Shown: positions 35,930 to 49,194 of the stretch, in pieces
Position numbering within the stretch: the stretch's first letter is position 1
Layout: every line of letters begins with the position of its first letter
Source: Acanthacorydalis orientalis
Taxonomy: Eukaryota; Arthropoda; Insecta; Megaloptera; Corydalidae
Direction of reading: 5' to 3'
NCBI GenBank assembly: GCA_034766995.1
Contig: CM068322.1
Coordinates: 35,287,439 to 35,351,438 of the forward strand
Length of the DNA: 64,000 nucleotides
Made by a program: the position numbers and the translations under genes
The notes under the pieces: model-generated
The model's database searches: none
What the model was told of the DNA's origin: nothing
What the model saw: only the letters and a program-made list of their open reading frames with translations

Positions 35930-36909
35930 ATAGAAACTTCAATGAAACATCTCTCTCTCTCTCTCCCTTCTATATTTCTAGCGACAGGACAGTTCAGTTC
36001 CTCAGCTTCTCTATTAATAACATTAAATGTGTCGCCTGTGCATCAATCCGAACCGATCCAGTACTACATGTTTTATTCATTTTTCATCCCGTTCGAGATT
36101 AAAATTTATAGAGTACCGAATACATATATGAATTTTTATACGCGGCCGTGCGAGCCCGGACGCTCGTTTCACTTGCAGATTATATTATTTTTATATATCA
36201 CTACAGACGGCCTGTTTACGCGATCTAGGCCAGAACACATGCTCCACGGAACGTGACTGCAATCCGTACGTAGTGTCTGATACATAATACACATGGAAAT
36301 GCAAGCTATGAAACGGAATACGTTTTAATTAGATTGTCTTTGTCTCAGTTCTTGCTAGCATTGAGGATTTTTTTTTCCGCTGCGCGCCTAATAACGCCGC
36401 TATTACTATTAATGCCGAAGTGAATGCGTTCATTTTATTTACACTGTGTTTTGAGTGAATCGGATCTGTAGCAACTTTCGAACGTGTACCGAGAGTAAAT
36501 TAAAAAGTAATTAGGTGTACAGACCAAATACTGGTCTGTGTTCCATCAACGTTTCGACTGATTAGTAAGCGAGATGATTAATGTTTTTTTTTTTTAAAAA
36601 AAAATACGAAGTTATTATTTTCTAATTATGTATAATGGGCGCGTGAGGAATCGCTGTTCGGAATAACAAACAGTCCTCAAATGCATAAATCAGATAAATC
36701 CCGAAGAACGCGCCGAGTTTGTTTCAACGAGCCGACATGGAAAAAAGCGTATTTTCTTTTTTGTTGCTGGCCAATAAAACAATTCAAACAGATTTCCTTG
36801 AAATTCGAATCGAGCGATTCCGTTTTTATGTACTTTGATCAATTTTTTTCCTGTACGGCCTGTTTACTCGCCGAGTCGTGAAACGTTCAGAACGTTTTCA
36901 TTTAGATTC
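35930..36909. other. Gene-free stretch
   Basis: A (CT)n run is at about 35,950-35,964. No other feature was recognised. Confidence 0.5.
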
Positions 36910-37625
36910 GTGTTCTGGAAGAAGTGGCAGGAGCATCATTAAACGTTTTTTTTTTCAGTAGAAATCCAGGTTCTTTTAAGTTGGAAGCGAATTTCTTAAT
37001 AACGGTTCGAGAATTCCGCCTGTCGCCGTTTCCCTGATCAAATATTAAATATGGGATTCAGTTGAATAATTTATTATATTATGGAGATGTTCGTGCTATC
37101 GATGCATTTACAAGGAGAGGGCGCCAACGTGGGGAACTCGAATCGATCGAGGGTAGGTGGGTTGGTAGGTAGTGGTCCTTAGTTTATCTTCCCCTAACCC
37201 TTCGATGCACTTTTGCGCCGTTCGGGAGGAAAAGAGGCTCAAAGTTTCAAGCAACGCATGAGTACCGTGTAATAAGTCTCCGTGCAACTACAAGAAATGA
37301 ACGCATAGCTGGCTAGGCGAGGCGGTCGAAACGCTGGAGATGAGGTCTCGGGTTCGATTCTCCTTTTCGGATTTTTTGTAATGTAAATGTTATGTTATTA
37401 TAAGAATTTCTTTTCTCAATACATTTTTATTGTCTTTTTTCTGCAACAATGTCAGCTAAAAATGTTTCTACGCTAATATTATTACTTTTTATTTTTTTAT
37501 CGTTTAAAAACACATGTATATTTTGATATCCGTAAGAGAACACTGAAATAAATGGACTGCGGCAACGCAAATTCGAAATAAGAACGCTGATCGCAGCGGA
37601 AAAGATTTCGTAGCAAAGTCAGTAC
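36910..37625 (+). repeat. About 700-bp dispersed repeat, copy 2 (inverted to copy 1)
   Basis: Co-linear with the reverse complement of 13,095-13,795. It starts GTGGCAGGAGCATCATTAAA and passes through the tRNA-like core to GCGATC...AAGATTTC. Differences are mainly small indels, such as a 10-bp difference beside the tRNA-like block. The two copies are about 23 kb apart in inverted orientation. Confidence 0.85.
37301..37371 (+). pseudogene. tRNA-like core with Pol III boxes
   Basis: The A-box-like TAGCTGGCTAGGCGAG (37,306-37,321), the B box GGTTCGATTCT (37,351-37,361) and a TTTTTT terminator directly after (37,372-37,377) form a complete type-2 Pol III promoter layout. A loop GTCGAAA would give anticodon CGA with U33. 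The acceptor strands do not pair and the T stem is poor, so a functional tRNA is unlikely. Confidence 0.5.
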
Positions 37626-38174
37626 GAATTTTCATGAAATTGTTAGACACACACACTTTTTCATATCAGACGCTGCATCGGAACGCCAAACGTGAAGATT
37701 TATTGCCGGTAAGTGTCTGCGGTCGCCAAACCGTGAACTCGAACAAAAACGAATTATAAATTAAACCCAGCTGTTTTATTATTATTAATCAGTCCTTATC
37801 AGTCATAATGTACTGTGTGTGTGTGTGCGCGCGAGCGTATACTCATACATATCCGGTCTATATAGGACCACAGGTGTCGAAGTGGGGCAGTGTTGTTTGT
37901 ATCGGCACTAGATAAATTATTCAACGTTTGTCCTAATTACATATAGTTTATTTTTGTGAAAAAAAAATTATCATAGACAAGAATGCGAGGAAGTTCGAAT
38001 AAAAACATGTTACCTTTTCATATATCTATTTTTATCATTTTTTGCGTACGTTTTTTTTTTTGATAAGGGTTTTTAAATGGACAGATACGCACACATTAAT
38101 AAACATACACTGATTAATAGTAAATTTGTCTACATATGACAGGATTACCAGAAGATTATTTTATAAGGACGATT

Positions 38175-38177
<3 letters not shown>
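37626..38177. other. Gene-free stretch
   Basis: A (GT)n(GC)n run lies near 37,811-37,832; nothing else was recognised. Confidence 0.5.

Positions 38178-38212
<35 letters not shown>
38178..38212. repeat. (AT)n microsatellite
   Basis: About 35 bp of AT immediately left of MITE copy 2. Confidence 0.93.
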
Positions 38213-39752
<1,540 letters not shown>

Positions 39753-39885
39753 TCAGCCACTGTCAATCCTTTGCTGGATAGAGGCCTCTTCCATAATTTT
39801 CCATTTTATACGATTGACTATCTCTCTTTTTCACTGATTCTCAATAAAATGTTTAATTTCATTATTTCACATGTTCATTGGTCTC
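39753..39885 (-). pseudogene. LINE 3' end, second copy
   Basis: The minus strand reads IVNRIKWKIMEEASIQQRI then DSG and a stop (complement of 39,753-39,755). This is the same LINE C-terminus as at 2,413-2,532, and homology extends upstream to an ACCAATGAACA start. It is again followed by irregular TGA/GAT triplets. Confidence 0.75.
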
Positions 39886-39916
39886 TTTCTTGGTCTTTAT
39901 CTCTCTTTCTCTCACA

Positions 39917-39918
<2 letters not shown>

Positions 39919-39952
<34 letters not shown>
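39919..39952. repeat. (AT)n microsatellite between two LINE pieces
   Basis: About 34 bp of AT separating oppositely oriented LINE fragments. Confidence 0.94.
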
Positions 39953-39954
<2 letters not shown>

Positions 39955-39957
39955 GCT

Positions 39958-40165
39958 AGAAAATAAGAAAAATTAAAAACGAGAAAGATGTAAGACAAGG
40001 AGATGCAATTTCTCCAGAATTGTTCATAATAGTGTTAGAAGGTGTTCAAATCGTTTAACTGTGGAGATGAAGGAACAAAAATAAAAGTAGTAACGTTGTC
40101 GCCTCCACTTTGCTGATGATATAGTGATTTTCGCAAATACTCTGGAAGACCGTCGCGGTTGACCC
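39958..40165 (+). pseudogene. LINE reverse transcriptase fragment
   Basis: In one frame RKIKNEKDVRQGDAISPELF then IIVLEGV gives the RT block with RQGDxxSPxLF. After a frame change, LHFADDIVIFANTLED gives the catalytic FADD motif. The spacing between blocks is shorter than in an intact RT, so an internal deletion is present. It probably belongs to the same LINE family as the C-terminal piece on the opposite strand next door, with the two pieces now inverted. Confidence 0.85.
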
Positions 40166-40344
40166 TGTTCCTCGGAAGTTAAATTTATTACATTTTCTTC
40201 CAAGACATCCACTTATGAATCTAGACCTGTATTAAAGATACATGTCTTTCCTTAAACATCGAAACGTTTCGAGCCTTTCTATGAGAGCCGCATCGAATCG
40301 GGTCGGTGGCTTTTAAGAAATGCAATCTTAAAAGATTGGAAGAT

Positions 40345-40495
40345 CTTCCTGACCATCTATGTAACAAATTGTAGTTTTTCTCAAAGTTAACAGTATTTTT
40401 CACGTTTTTCCACTGGAAGTGTTTTGTCATCGCTCATAATTTTGAAATGCTGCCCTATTGAAAATGTTAAAAACTAAAAAAAAACGTAGATTGAT
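40345..40495 (-). repeat. Unclassified dispersed repeat, copy 2
   Basis: Reverse complement matches 28,195-28,335 throughout: TTTTTAGTTTTTAACATTTT, AAAATTATGAGCGATGACAA, AACACTTCCAGTGG, GTGAAAAATACTGTTAA and CTACAATTTGTTAC. Confidence 0.75.
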
Positions 40496-40547
40496 ACATC
40501 AAGAAGGATTTATTTCTATGAAATATTGTAAATTGGAAGTCTTTTAT

Positions 40548-40705
<158 letters not shown>

Positions 40706-42407
40706 AATAATATATTCATCTAAATAAAGTAAATGTAAGAGAGAAACACAGTTATCAAACAAATTTTCTGAAACATAATTGCACGACTGTACAAGCACTG
40801 CACGGTTTCATGCACATACATGTCTGTAACAGATCTGATTAGCCTTTGTGACGAGGTATGTATGTATGTATGTGTGTGCATGTTCTTCAGAAATTTCCAG
40901 ATGATATCAAAATTAATTTCGCATTAACAAAGGGAAGGAGTTGCGCGCACAGTACGGATTCATTTAATTGAAATGATGGATGGAAATAAAGACACGTTTG
41001 CAGCGAGCGAACCGTCTGTATCCGTTGGAATGGTCAAACGATGGATTTGAGAAATTATCGAAACGAAATGTATATCAATCGGACAAAGTGTGCGAGAAGG
41101 GCCCGAGCCCCTACTGCTCATATATCAATTTCGATTGTTTCGCGTTCTCTTTATCTTCTTTTCCGGACGTGCAGAAACGATTACACGGTTTTATTTTTTT
41201 CGTATCGTCGTTGCGATAATCAGAGTGAGTAGATGTATCAGTTGTACAATAAATCATGTCGTTTTGATCGTTTTATCGAAGAAGACACGTCTGGACGTTA
41301 ATGGCACACAAATATTTTTTATAGAAGGGTTTTTCAGCACTTTGCTGCTTTAATGACGATGGCGTCGCAACAGAAATTCTTTGTATGTATCGAAAACTCA
41401 ACTAACCGTCTGTATTTTTAGTTTATTTACACGAGATCCATTAATGAATCTCCATCAAATAAGTGTACTGTGCGGACTTCTACTTCCTTGTAATTACGAC
41501 CTGTCTACGTTGTAATTGACATGTTCCATCGAATCGCGTCAGGTCCTGCATTCATAATCGCCGCATGTAAAAATAGCGTCGCATAAATTAAAATAGAAAA
41601 AAGAGTCTATCGCCGTCCGACCGAACCGATCGGCCGCTGATAACGAACGAAAAAGAGCAACGATCGGCGCGATAACAATTTAAATTATTCGACCGTACAA
41701 GGATCGCACGAAATAATACAATTTCGTTGCCATCTCCAGGACATCCGTTCCGTAAGCGTGACACGTTTGAAAAGAGGAATCGAGCACATGTGTGTGTGTA
41801 CGGCCCGCGCGCGGCTCGCACTTATTCTACAGGTCACGGTCTCGAACCCGTCCGTATTTATAATTGCGTTAGAAAAAGGTGTATGCAAATGCACCTTTTT
41901 CTTCTTATCGGCTAATTGAAGGACGACGTTGTGAAGCCGATCACGTACACGGTCGGCCGTCATTTCGGCCGCCGCGCTGGTTTTCTCGGCGCGATGAGCG
42001 GGGGTGCGCGGGCGGCGCGAAACGGGGCGGCGGCGCACGTACAGTGAATTACATAATACATATATAAGTGGCGGCGCGTTGCTAACGGACACCTCGTGAC
42101 AGGAAACGACAAGATTTGCCTTCGGCACGCACACTCGCCTCCATGTGTGTGTTCGAGCTGTTGATGATGGGCTGCGTGGGCAGTGGACTTCATTATATTT
42201 CCTTGTTGTGCTGTGAGCCGACAATTCGTACAAGGAAGGCGATGTTACACGATAGAAGATCCGAAGTCGTCTGGTACACAGGTCGAGAACGTTATTAAAA
42301 CCGGCGGATTGGAATATTCCTTGCAACAATCGCCAGTTCGACCCTTAATAAATATGGTTGTAGAACCGCGACGTGTTCACACGACAACGTCCGTGTTGTC
42401 TTTCACC
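40706..42407. other. Gene-free stretch with CpG-rich part (41,930-42,060)
   Basis: The CpG-rich part includes GCGGGCGGCGCGAAACGGGG. A 214-codon frame on the minus strand (41,685-42,329) crosses it but has no recognisable domain, and open frames on the other strand overlap it. I do not call it a gene. Confidence 0.4.
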
Positions 42408-42480
42408 AACGAATTTTTCTTTCAATCCCATAAATCACAAATATTTTTTCTAATCAAAAATGTTCAAAAATTCACCATTT
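42408..42480 (-). repeat. Foldback-repeat outer half-arm
   Basis: GAATTTTTCTTTCAATCCCA, TAAATCACAAATATTTTTTC, then TAATCAAAAATGTTCAAAAA. Confidence 0.5.
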
Positions 42481-42600
42481 ATCACTTTCTCGCCCCAGTT
42501 TATACGAACGATAAAACTAAGTATCCTGTGTAATCCACTGTCGTGCTGATATTCATCCCTCAGGATCAATCGAGTGGCTTGTCGCAGTACCGCTATGACA

Positions 42601-42602
<2 letters not shown>

Positions 42603-42677
<75 letters not shown>
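42603..42677. repeat. (AT)n microsatellite
   Basis: About 75 bp of AT. Confidence 0.97.
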
Positions 42678-42680
<3 letters not shown>

Positions 42681-42724
42681 CTACGTTTGCGAATCGAATC
42701 TTTTTTGATTTTTCTGTTCCACAA

Positions 42725-42850
42725 CGCTGTAATGATGATACTACCGCTATCGAAATGCATATAAGCGTCAATCGAAACCGATCAGAGATTATATACCGAA
42801 CATTTCTAATCATGAATAACGTGGTTTTGTGCGATGACAAAGGAATTCGT
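42725..42850 (+). repeat. Foldback-repeat copy (right arm)
   Basis: CGCTGTAATGATGATACTAC, CTATCGAAATGCATATAAGC, ACCGAACATTTCTAATCATG and GTGGTTTTGTGCGATGACAA occur in family order. Confidence 0.65.
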
Positions 42851-44159
42851 CCGCGACAACGAATCTAGGCGCAGTATCAGAAACTGTACCGCGAAAATAT
42901 GTGCAATGCTATTACTGAGTAACATGCTAATGAGTATCATTAAATGAACAATGAATGCGAACGAGAAGAAACGTTCAGTTGTGACAATAAGATGACGGTA
43001 CTTAACAGTTTAAGTGAAAACAGTCGTTGCTGTTGAAAAGAATGCGTCTGCGTTTCGTCAGTCTTCTCTAGTGAAACACACTCGAACAATTTATGTCCAT
43101 TGTGTACGTTCTCAATCATAAATAATTCATGTTGACTGCAAGTGCACCGGAGCTCTTAATAAGTGAATGCACATGTGTGTTTATTTTTTAATTCCAGCAC
43201 CTATGCAATGATGCAATTCTGACCTTGTGCGTATTGTTCCACCGGCATAATTAACAATGCACTACGGTTAGAATTACACATGATAATTGAGAGAACAAGT
43301 CGATGAGAATATCTGTAGGAAACGTACTCGAAACAGAGATAGAACGATACGAACACGTGGGAAATTGTGATTTCGTTGCGTGTGCGTGGCAGTTTTTATG
43401 ACCAGAGTTAATTAATCCGATATCATTAATGCGACGTTTAATTGTACTTCCCAGGGACAGTAATATTCCAGTTAACAAGGTCGCAGGGTACGGAACGAGT
43501 TTGGAATTTGATTGCGATGCATTGTTCATAGTGCGGGGGGAAGTGAAAATGTCAAAAACGCGTTTAAAAAATAAAAAAAAGTGCTTGTACTGCTTACAGG
43601 ATTCTTGAATCGGTGTAAATTAACTCTTCAATTCTTTTCATCCGAAATCGATTCAAGACAAATACAAGCGATACTCCTTATCGACCGTACAACCGAAATG
43701 CCTTATCCGTCGTACTTTATAATGATTTGAATCGTTAAAAATGTATTAATTAATTTCAGTTTCAACTGAGATCAGTGCTAATTAGTAACTAAGAGTTTAT
43801 TTAACTTTTACTGATGTTATTTGAAAAATGCCGTGTATTAAATGTATGCCCGTCGATTAATAACTTATTAATTATTGGCATATTTTATTTAATTGACTTC
43901 GATGTCGCGTTCTCGTTCTCTGATGTAATTTCATTATCGTTTAATGTCTCTAATGTTAATGACATTGAATATCATTAAATCAAACATAATAGTTGATGTA
44001 CATTTCGATAGACATCAGATGATAATGAATATAGTTTTTATATCGATGGGAAATTATTGTTCCGTGCAAATTCCAGAGTCGAATTTTGTAATTTTTAGAT
44101 AGGTTTTGAATCCAGTTCGAATTCTAGAATCCGTTTGTGAATTATTCCGCTGAACATGA
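42851..44159. other. Gene-free stretch
   Basis: AT-rich; no supported feature. Confidence 0.5.
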
Positions 44160-44515
44160 TTATTATCGGTCTGAAGAAGATGGGCATGTGGTCCCAGCAG
44201 GATGGTGCAACGAGCCGCAGCTCGTGAAATAATTGATTCGTTGAGGACTAGATTTCCTGGTCGCGTTATTTCCAGAAATCGAAACATTAATTCGCCACGT
44301 GGATCCTGCGATTTAACACCGTTCGACTACTTTCTTTAGGGTCGCGTTAAAGAGTAAGTGTACACCAATAATCCTAAAACAATTTCCAACCAGAAAGATC
44401 AAATCCGAAAGTGATTCGTAAGGTGGAGCCCCAGTTGTGTAGGGGATGTTTGTGAAAATTTTAAGAAAGAAAAGAATGGTTGTTTGCGAGAATCAATGGC
44501 ATACCTCCAACTATT
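44160..44515 (+). pseudogene. Mariner-family transposase pseudogene, C-terminal half
   Basis: The plus strand reads WSQQDGATS (second catalytic Asp), RTRFPGRVISRN, then SCDLTPFDYFL (third Asp; compare SPDLTPLDYFLWG) with a stop replacing the Trp. GRVKE, VYTNNPKTISN and C-terminal similarity follow to about 44,515. It lacks everything upstream of the second Asp. The Tyr/Phe-L-W-G variant places it in the same broad group as the minus-strand relic at 7.3 kb, not with the DD34D mariner at 17 kb. Confidence 0.8.
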
Positions 44516-45433
44516 ATTTAAAAATAGAAACACTCGAAATTTCGGCGCAAATTCTGTGTTTTATTTCGAATTGAAAAAAAAACTGCTTCCTCATTGGAAA
44601 ACACTGTATCTCCAAAATTCTGTCTAAAAATGATACATGTACCGAAACTACTAATGAAAAAGAAACACCGCAAAGACGAACAAAGCATCTGTGAGAGTGT
44701 GTTCTGTTGTTGAGAGTGAAAGTCAATGCGAAGGTTCATCATCGCTATACGAACGAAATAGAAGGAACTGCGTTCACAAAGCAACACCGGTCATCGATAC
44801 GGAGAGTTGTTTTGTCCAAGTAAGGACGAATCGACGAAACCAGCACCGTGATTGATACAGCTCCGACGCGGTCGGCCGACATCTCAGTACAATTTGTCTC
44901 AGTGGGGTACTGTATTAGCACTGGAACTGTTTATAAATTTATCAGTTTTATGCTGTGTAGGTTAACGTGTCGGAAATCGTTTCGACGTGGATCGTCGCCG
45001 CGTACTCGGAGGCCCGCCGCTCGTAATTCAATATTTCTCGTATTGAAATTTATCGTCGGTCGCTGAGTGCTCGCAGACGGGTTGAAATATCGACGTTTCA
45101 AATTATAAAGAAGGTGGTTCTATCGAGTTCGATGTTTTCTGTGAATCAATCGAGCTGACAAGATGGACTATAAATATGCGAATATTTATGTTTTATCTTC
45201 GCCTCTTATTCGATTTTTTCAGGATTATCGTATATTTTTTTAATATTTTTATCAGACACTATCTCTCAGGAAATCATCTTCAATTTCAGTGCCGGAAATT
45301 TAAAATCGATTTGTCGGTTCACAGATCATTGAACCGCACATCACCTGTTCAATAAACAACTAGCATTTTTCTGGTAATTGATTTATTGAATTCAGTAGTA
45401 TTTACTCACGATATACCCATTAATCAATTATAC
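44516..45433. other. Gene-free stretch
   Basis: Nothing recognisable. Confidence 0.5.
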
Positions 45434-46150
45434 AGATAAAACTTGTGTAACGCGGTGGTTACGTTCCACAAAAATTCCGCGTTATGCGAGACTCGCATTT
45501 CATGTACAATGTACAATTTTTCCTTCAGAAAAAAAATACCAAATATCTTCAGACAGGATCAAAAATGAACTTTATTCAGAAATTAAGTTAACTGAAATTT
45601 AAAATTTTCATTTCAACATGAAGTTATGAGAAGGGAGTTAGTAAATTAATGTTAATCAGTGTCAATCTCTGCTAAAATCAGAGTTTGTTCAAAACTTGAA
45701 CTAGCCATTGGACCAACAACTAAATTAGTCGAAAACTTCTTCAACATGATTTTCTTTATTTGATAGAATCCTATTTTTCATTCTTTTCGATTCTTCGATT
45801 GGTTTAACCATCAAAAAATCATTTACAAGACTTCGCTTTTCCTTTTTCATCAATTCTTTTTGGATTTCGTTGTATGATGCTAGAGCAATCTCCAACTGAT
45901 TCTTAAATTTCTCTCTACTGACGGATCATTGTTCGTGAAAAAATATTGTAACAGTTTAGTCAAGTCTCATCATTGAGTACTGAATCCTTTAATTGATTCG
46001 TCAGAGTCCACCGCCAGGTCCTCATCGTCTTTTTCTTCGTCAGGATTTCAATCGCTATTTGAATCAACTCTTTTCTTCATTTAAATCCCGTGCTTCGTCA
46101 ATTAATTCACGAACATCGTCTTCAATCATGTCGTCGCACCCTTCCCCACC
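45434..46150 (-). pseudogene. Tigger/pogo element 3' part
   Basis: The right end near 45,434 reads CAGATAAAACTTGTGTAACG then CGGTGGTTACGTTCC, with TTCCGCGTTATGCGAGACTC further in, typical of Tigger-type terminal repeats. On the minus strand, 46,150 to 45,720 reads DDMIEDDVRELIDEARDLNE, then after stops KFKNQLEIALASYNEIQKEL and SNKENHVEEVFD. This matches the acidic C-terminal tail of Tigger transposases. The DDE core and N-terminus are absent. Several stops are present. Confidence 0.65.
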
Positions 46151-47224
46151 GAATAAATGAGCAATGTTTGTCTGTCTTTCGCGTGATCTGCGGTTAAGAA
46201 GCGAATTTCGAAAAATCGATTTCTGTCTCGAAGTAAGGCACTTTTAATCAATCAAATCGTGCTGGAAACGTTTTTTTCTCGCAGCCGATCGAATCGAAAC
46301 AGTGCAATTATGAAATATCTACGAACGAAATTCGACAATGAACACAAATCGACTTCAATTAAAATCTGTGCCGATAATCCGTGTCGTCGCCAGCACGACA
46401 AATTGAAAATCGCACCTCGTTCCAATCAGCCCGCACATTTCGTGCCGATTAAAACGTCAGCGTTGTTAATTGATGGCCGGAAAAATATGTACCGAGTCGA
46501 TTTGAATTTAATACAGTCCGGCCGTGCACTTTTTCAGCGATTCGTTTTTAATATTTCTTGTTATGCGTTTCTTCCACTGTATAATACAATCGACGTGATT
46601 GATAAACGATGATCATCGGAACATAGAAACAGCATTAACTCGTTAAGTGATTTCTCCAGTCTGTACATCAGAACGACATTTTCTCTGTCAGTAATTAAAC
46701 AATACTTTAAATTGACTAAATGGCCACCGGTACAACATTTCGACCGCACTAACGATATTCGGAATTAATTCATCCGATAATAACGCGAGACTGTAATGGC
46801 GCTTACATTATATTCCCATGATTACACAGCAAACTCTCGCACTGTGTGTACACATACAGAGAGAGAGAGAGAGAGATACATCCAGTCCGTACTTAACCTT
46901 TTTCCAGTTCAAGTACGAACTAATATTTTTTCGGAATTAGATGTGTCTGCGCAATGTTGTAGCGACATACATTTAAATGTTAATTTTCGTTCTGTCGAAA
47001 CGCAAACAAAACGTCTTCGCCGTGGCCTTGCGATAATTAGTAATCACGGATGTGGACAGTTTCGTGATCTGGAACGAAACATAGAATGTGGATCAATGGC
47101 GGATTAGTCATTCGGTAGATGTGCGTCAGGACTGGTTCGACACGTTGGTCCTTACGGCGGGATATTTCCTTGAATCGTCGTGACCCAGCGACGCGATGAA
47201 TCAAGATATTTATTTAAATAAATC
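46151..47224. other. Gene-free stretch
   Basis: A (GA)n run is at about 46,857-46,876. A 117-codon frame at 46,259-46,612 has no recognisable domain. Confidence 0.5.

Positions 47225-47288
<64 letters not shown>
47225..47288. repeat. (AT)n microsatellite at Helitron-like 5' edge
   Basis: About 64 bp of AT ending directly at TCAAAATTATCC. Confidence 0.96.
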
Positions 47289-47289
<1 letters not shown>

Positions 47290-47523
47290 CAAAATTATCC
47301 ACAAGAAATGTTCAATGACGTCGACTTATTTATTTATAACGTCGAGGTTTCACGGTACCCAAATATGTTTATCTCATATATAAAACAGTAAAGTGGAAAT
47401 CTGTCTACGATAATGATTATATAGACATAAATGAGTTTTAAAAATATGTTTATTGTTTTATTGGGCGAACACAGCAGGCCCAGGGGTTGGTGAGCGCAGC
47501 GAGCACGGAGCGAAGACCCCTAG
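47289..47523 (+). mobile_element. Non-autonomous Helitron-like element, copy A (235 bp)
   Basis: Begins TCAAAATTATCCACAA after A and ends GAGCGAAGACCCCTAG before T, with (AT)n arrays on both sides. Helitrons insert between A and T, start with TC and end with CTRR after a hairpin. The hairpin is degraded in this copy but clear in copy B. Shared interior landmarks with copy B are ACGTCGACTTnTT, TACCCAAATA(T/C)GTTTAT and GGTGAGCGCAG. No Rep/helicase sequence is present, so it would depend on an autonomous partner. Confidence 0.6.
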
Positions 47524-47525
47524 TA

Positions 47526-47617
47526 TGTATATATATATATATATATATATTATATATTTGATATTTATATTATATATATATATATATATATTTGATTTAT
47601 ATATATATATATATAAA
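47526..47617. repeat. (AT)n cluster between two Helitron-like copies
   Basis: About 92 bp, interrupted by TTTGATTTATA-type words. Confidence 0.93.
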
Positions 47618-47710
47618 TCAAAATTATCCACAAAAAGAGTATAAAACAAAACGTTTCAAAAAATAACCTATCTGATAATGAGTGAGCGAATGTTTTTATA
47701 TAAACATACT

Positions 47711-47786
<76 letters not shown>

Positions 47787-47960
47787 ATATATAATTAAAT
47801 CCATAACGTCGACTTGTTCATTTGAGACATAGCTTCTATGATACCCAAATACGTTTATTGTTTCATTTTGTTACATGTACATGCCTATAATTGACAAGTA
47901 GGCGAGCGAAGCGAGCCCGAGGGTCGGTGAGCGCAGAGAGCAGGAGGCGAAGCCCCCTAG
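47618..47960 (+). mobile_element. Non-autonomous Helitron-like element, copy B (343 bp)
   Basis: Starts TCAAAATTATCCACAA and ends GGAGGCGAAGCCCCCTAG before T. The terminal stem GGAGGC-GAA-GCCCCC (one mismatch) and CTAG are Helitron hallmarks. Subterminal GGCGAGCGAAGCGAGCCCGA is itself palindromic. A pure (AT)n array (about 47,714-47,795) lies inside, explaining the length difference from copy A. The left part after ATCCACAA differs from copy A, so this may be a chimera of two insertions. Confidence 0.6.
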
Positions 47961-48141
47961 TACACATAAATATAAATATTTGGGATTAGTACGGCTTTTT
48001 ATAAATTAATTTTTCATTCACACCACAAATCAATACACTGTTTTATGACCAAACGTGTTGAATAATTGGCTATCAGAATAGATGCCAGGTACCAGAATAG
48101 ACAATGATTACAATCGATTAATGATTATTATTTACATATTA

Positions 48142-48175
48142 GGTTGGTAGGAAAATAACTGCTGTTTTTTTTTCT
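48142..48175 (+). mobile_element. Solo mariner-type terminal repeat
   Basis: TTAGGTTGGTAGGAAAATAA followed by CTGCTGTTTTTTTT, preceded by TA, closely resembles the TTAGGTTGGCAAnTAAGTA... ends of mariner elements. No transposase or opposite terminus was found within the next kilobase. Confidence 0.5.
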
Positions 48176-49118
48176 GAATTCTAACCTTAATATTTTCAAT
48201 GAAAATATTATTTCATCGCATTCATGTTAATATCATTTATCATCTATTTCTATCGTAGGTCAGCAATTTGCATCTGAAACACTTATTCACTTTTCAACAG
48301 ACATTTCATTAAAAGAAGATTGAACAGTATTTAATAAACCTGTGAAACTATCCTTTAAAGTTTTAAAATTAAACATTTATATATATATATATGTATGTAC
48401 AAAGCATAAAACATATTTTGTTTTTCTTCAATCTTTTCTATTAGGAAGCCATTGAACTAATTTCCTAAAATTAGAATGATGCTTACTTTATCACCGCTAT
48501 CGCTATTTCTGTTTAACATATTACTTTTCACTAATGACTGATTATTCTGTTATGAACACGATTTAAAAAATCATGATTTTTCATCACGCATTCTACAGAA
48601 TGGCAAGTACAGCTCTGACCAAATCAAAACACTTAAAAATATTGTCCATGCTGTATATTTAAACACGCTCTGTTATAACTTAACAGGTTTTTTTTTCATT
48701 AAAACAAAAGTTGTCTATAAAAGGAAATATAAAAACACTTCAACGTTTTTAAACCTCGACTCAGTTAAAAGTGAAAATGAGTAAGAATCGACTGATTTAT
48801 TCGGAAGAGAAAAACCCACCAATTCTCACTTTTTATACAGAAAATACTATCGATTGGTTCTCAGGTATAATTTCAACACAGTAAACGAGAATTCGAATCC
48901 GTATAAAATGCACATTTCGCTATAATAATAATAATCAAAATTGTAATAATTTACCTATCGTGCAGCCAGAAAAAAAAACTTGAAAGCATTTAAGAAAAAT
49001 CAATTAAATCCAAACACTAATGTTTGTGTATTGCGATGTATTTTTCACTAATTGAAAAAGCAAACACGATTTTTATTGACTATAAAATCAATAACAATAA
49101 ATTCACCGTCTCTTCCAT

Positions 49119-49122
<4 letters not shown>

Positions 49123-49191
<69 letters not shown>
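49123..49191. repeat. (AT)n microsatellite
   Basis: About 69 bp of AT. Confidence 0.97.

Positions 49192-49194
<3 letters not shown>

Noticed and set aside
41685..42329. 214-codon minus-strand open frame, the longest in the window
   Set aside because: It lies in CpG-rich DNA where stops are rare, overlaps open frames on the other strand, and shows no domain, repeat or splice structure.
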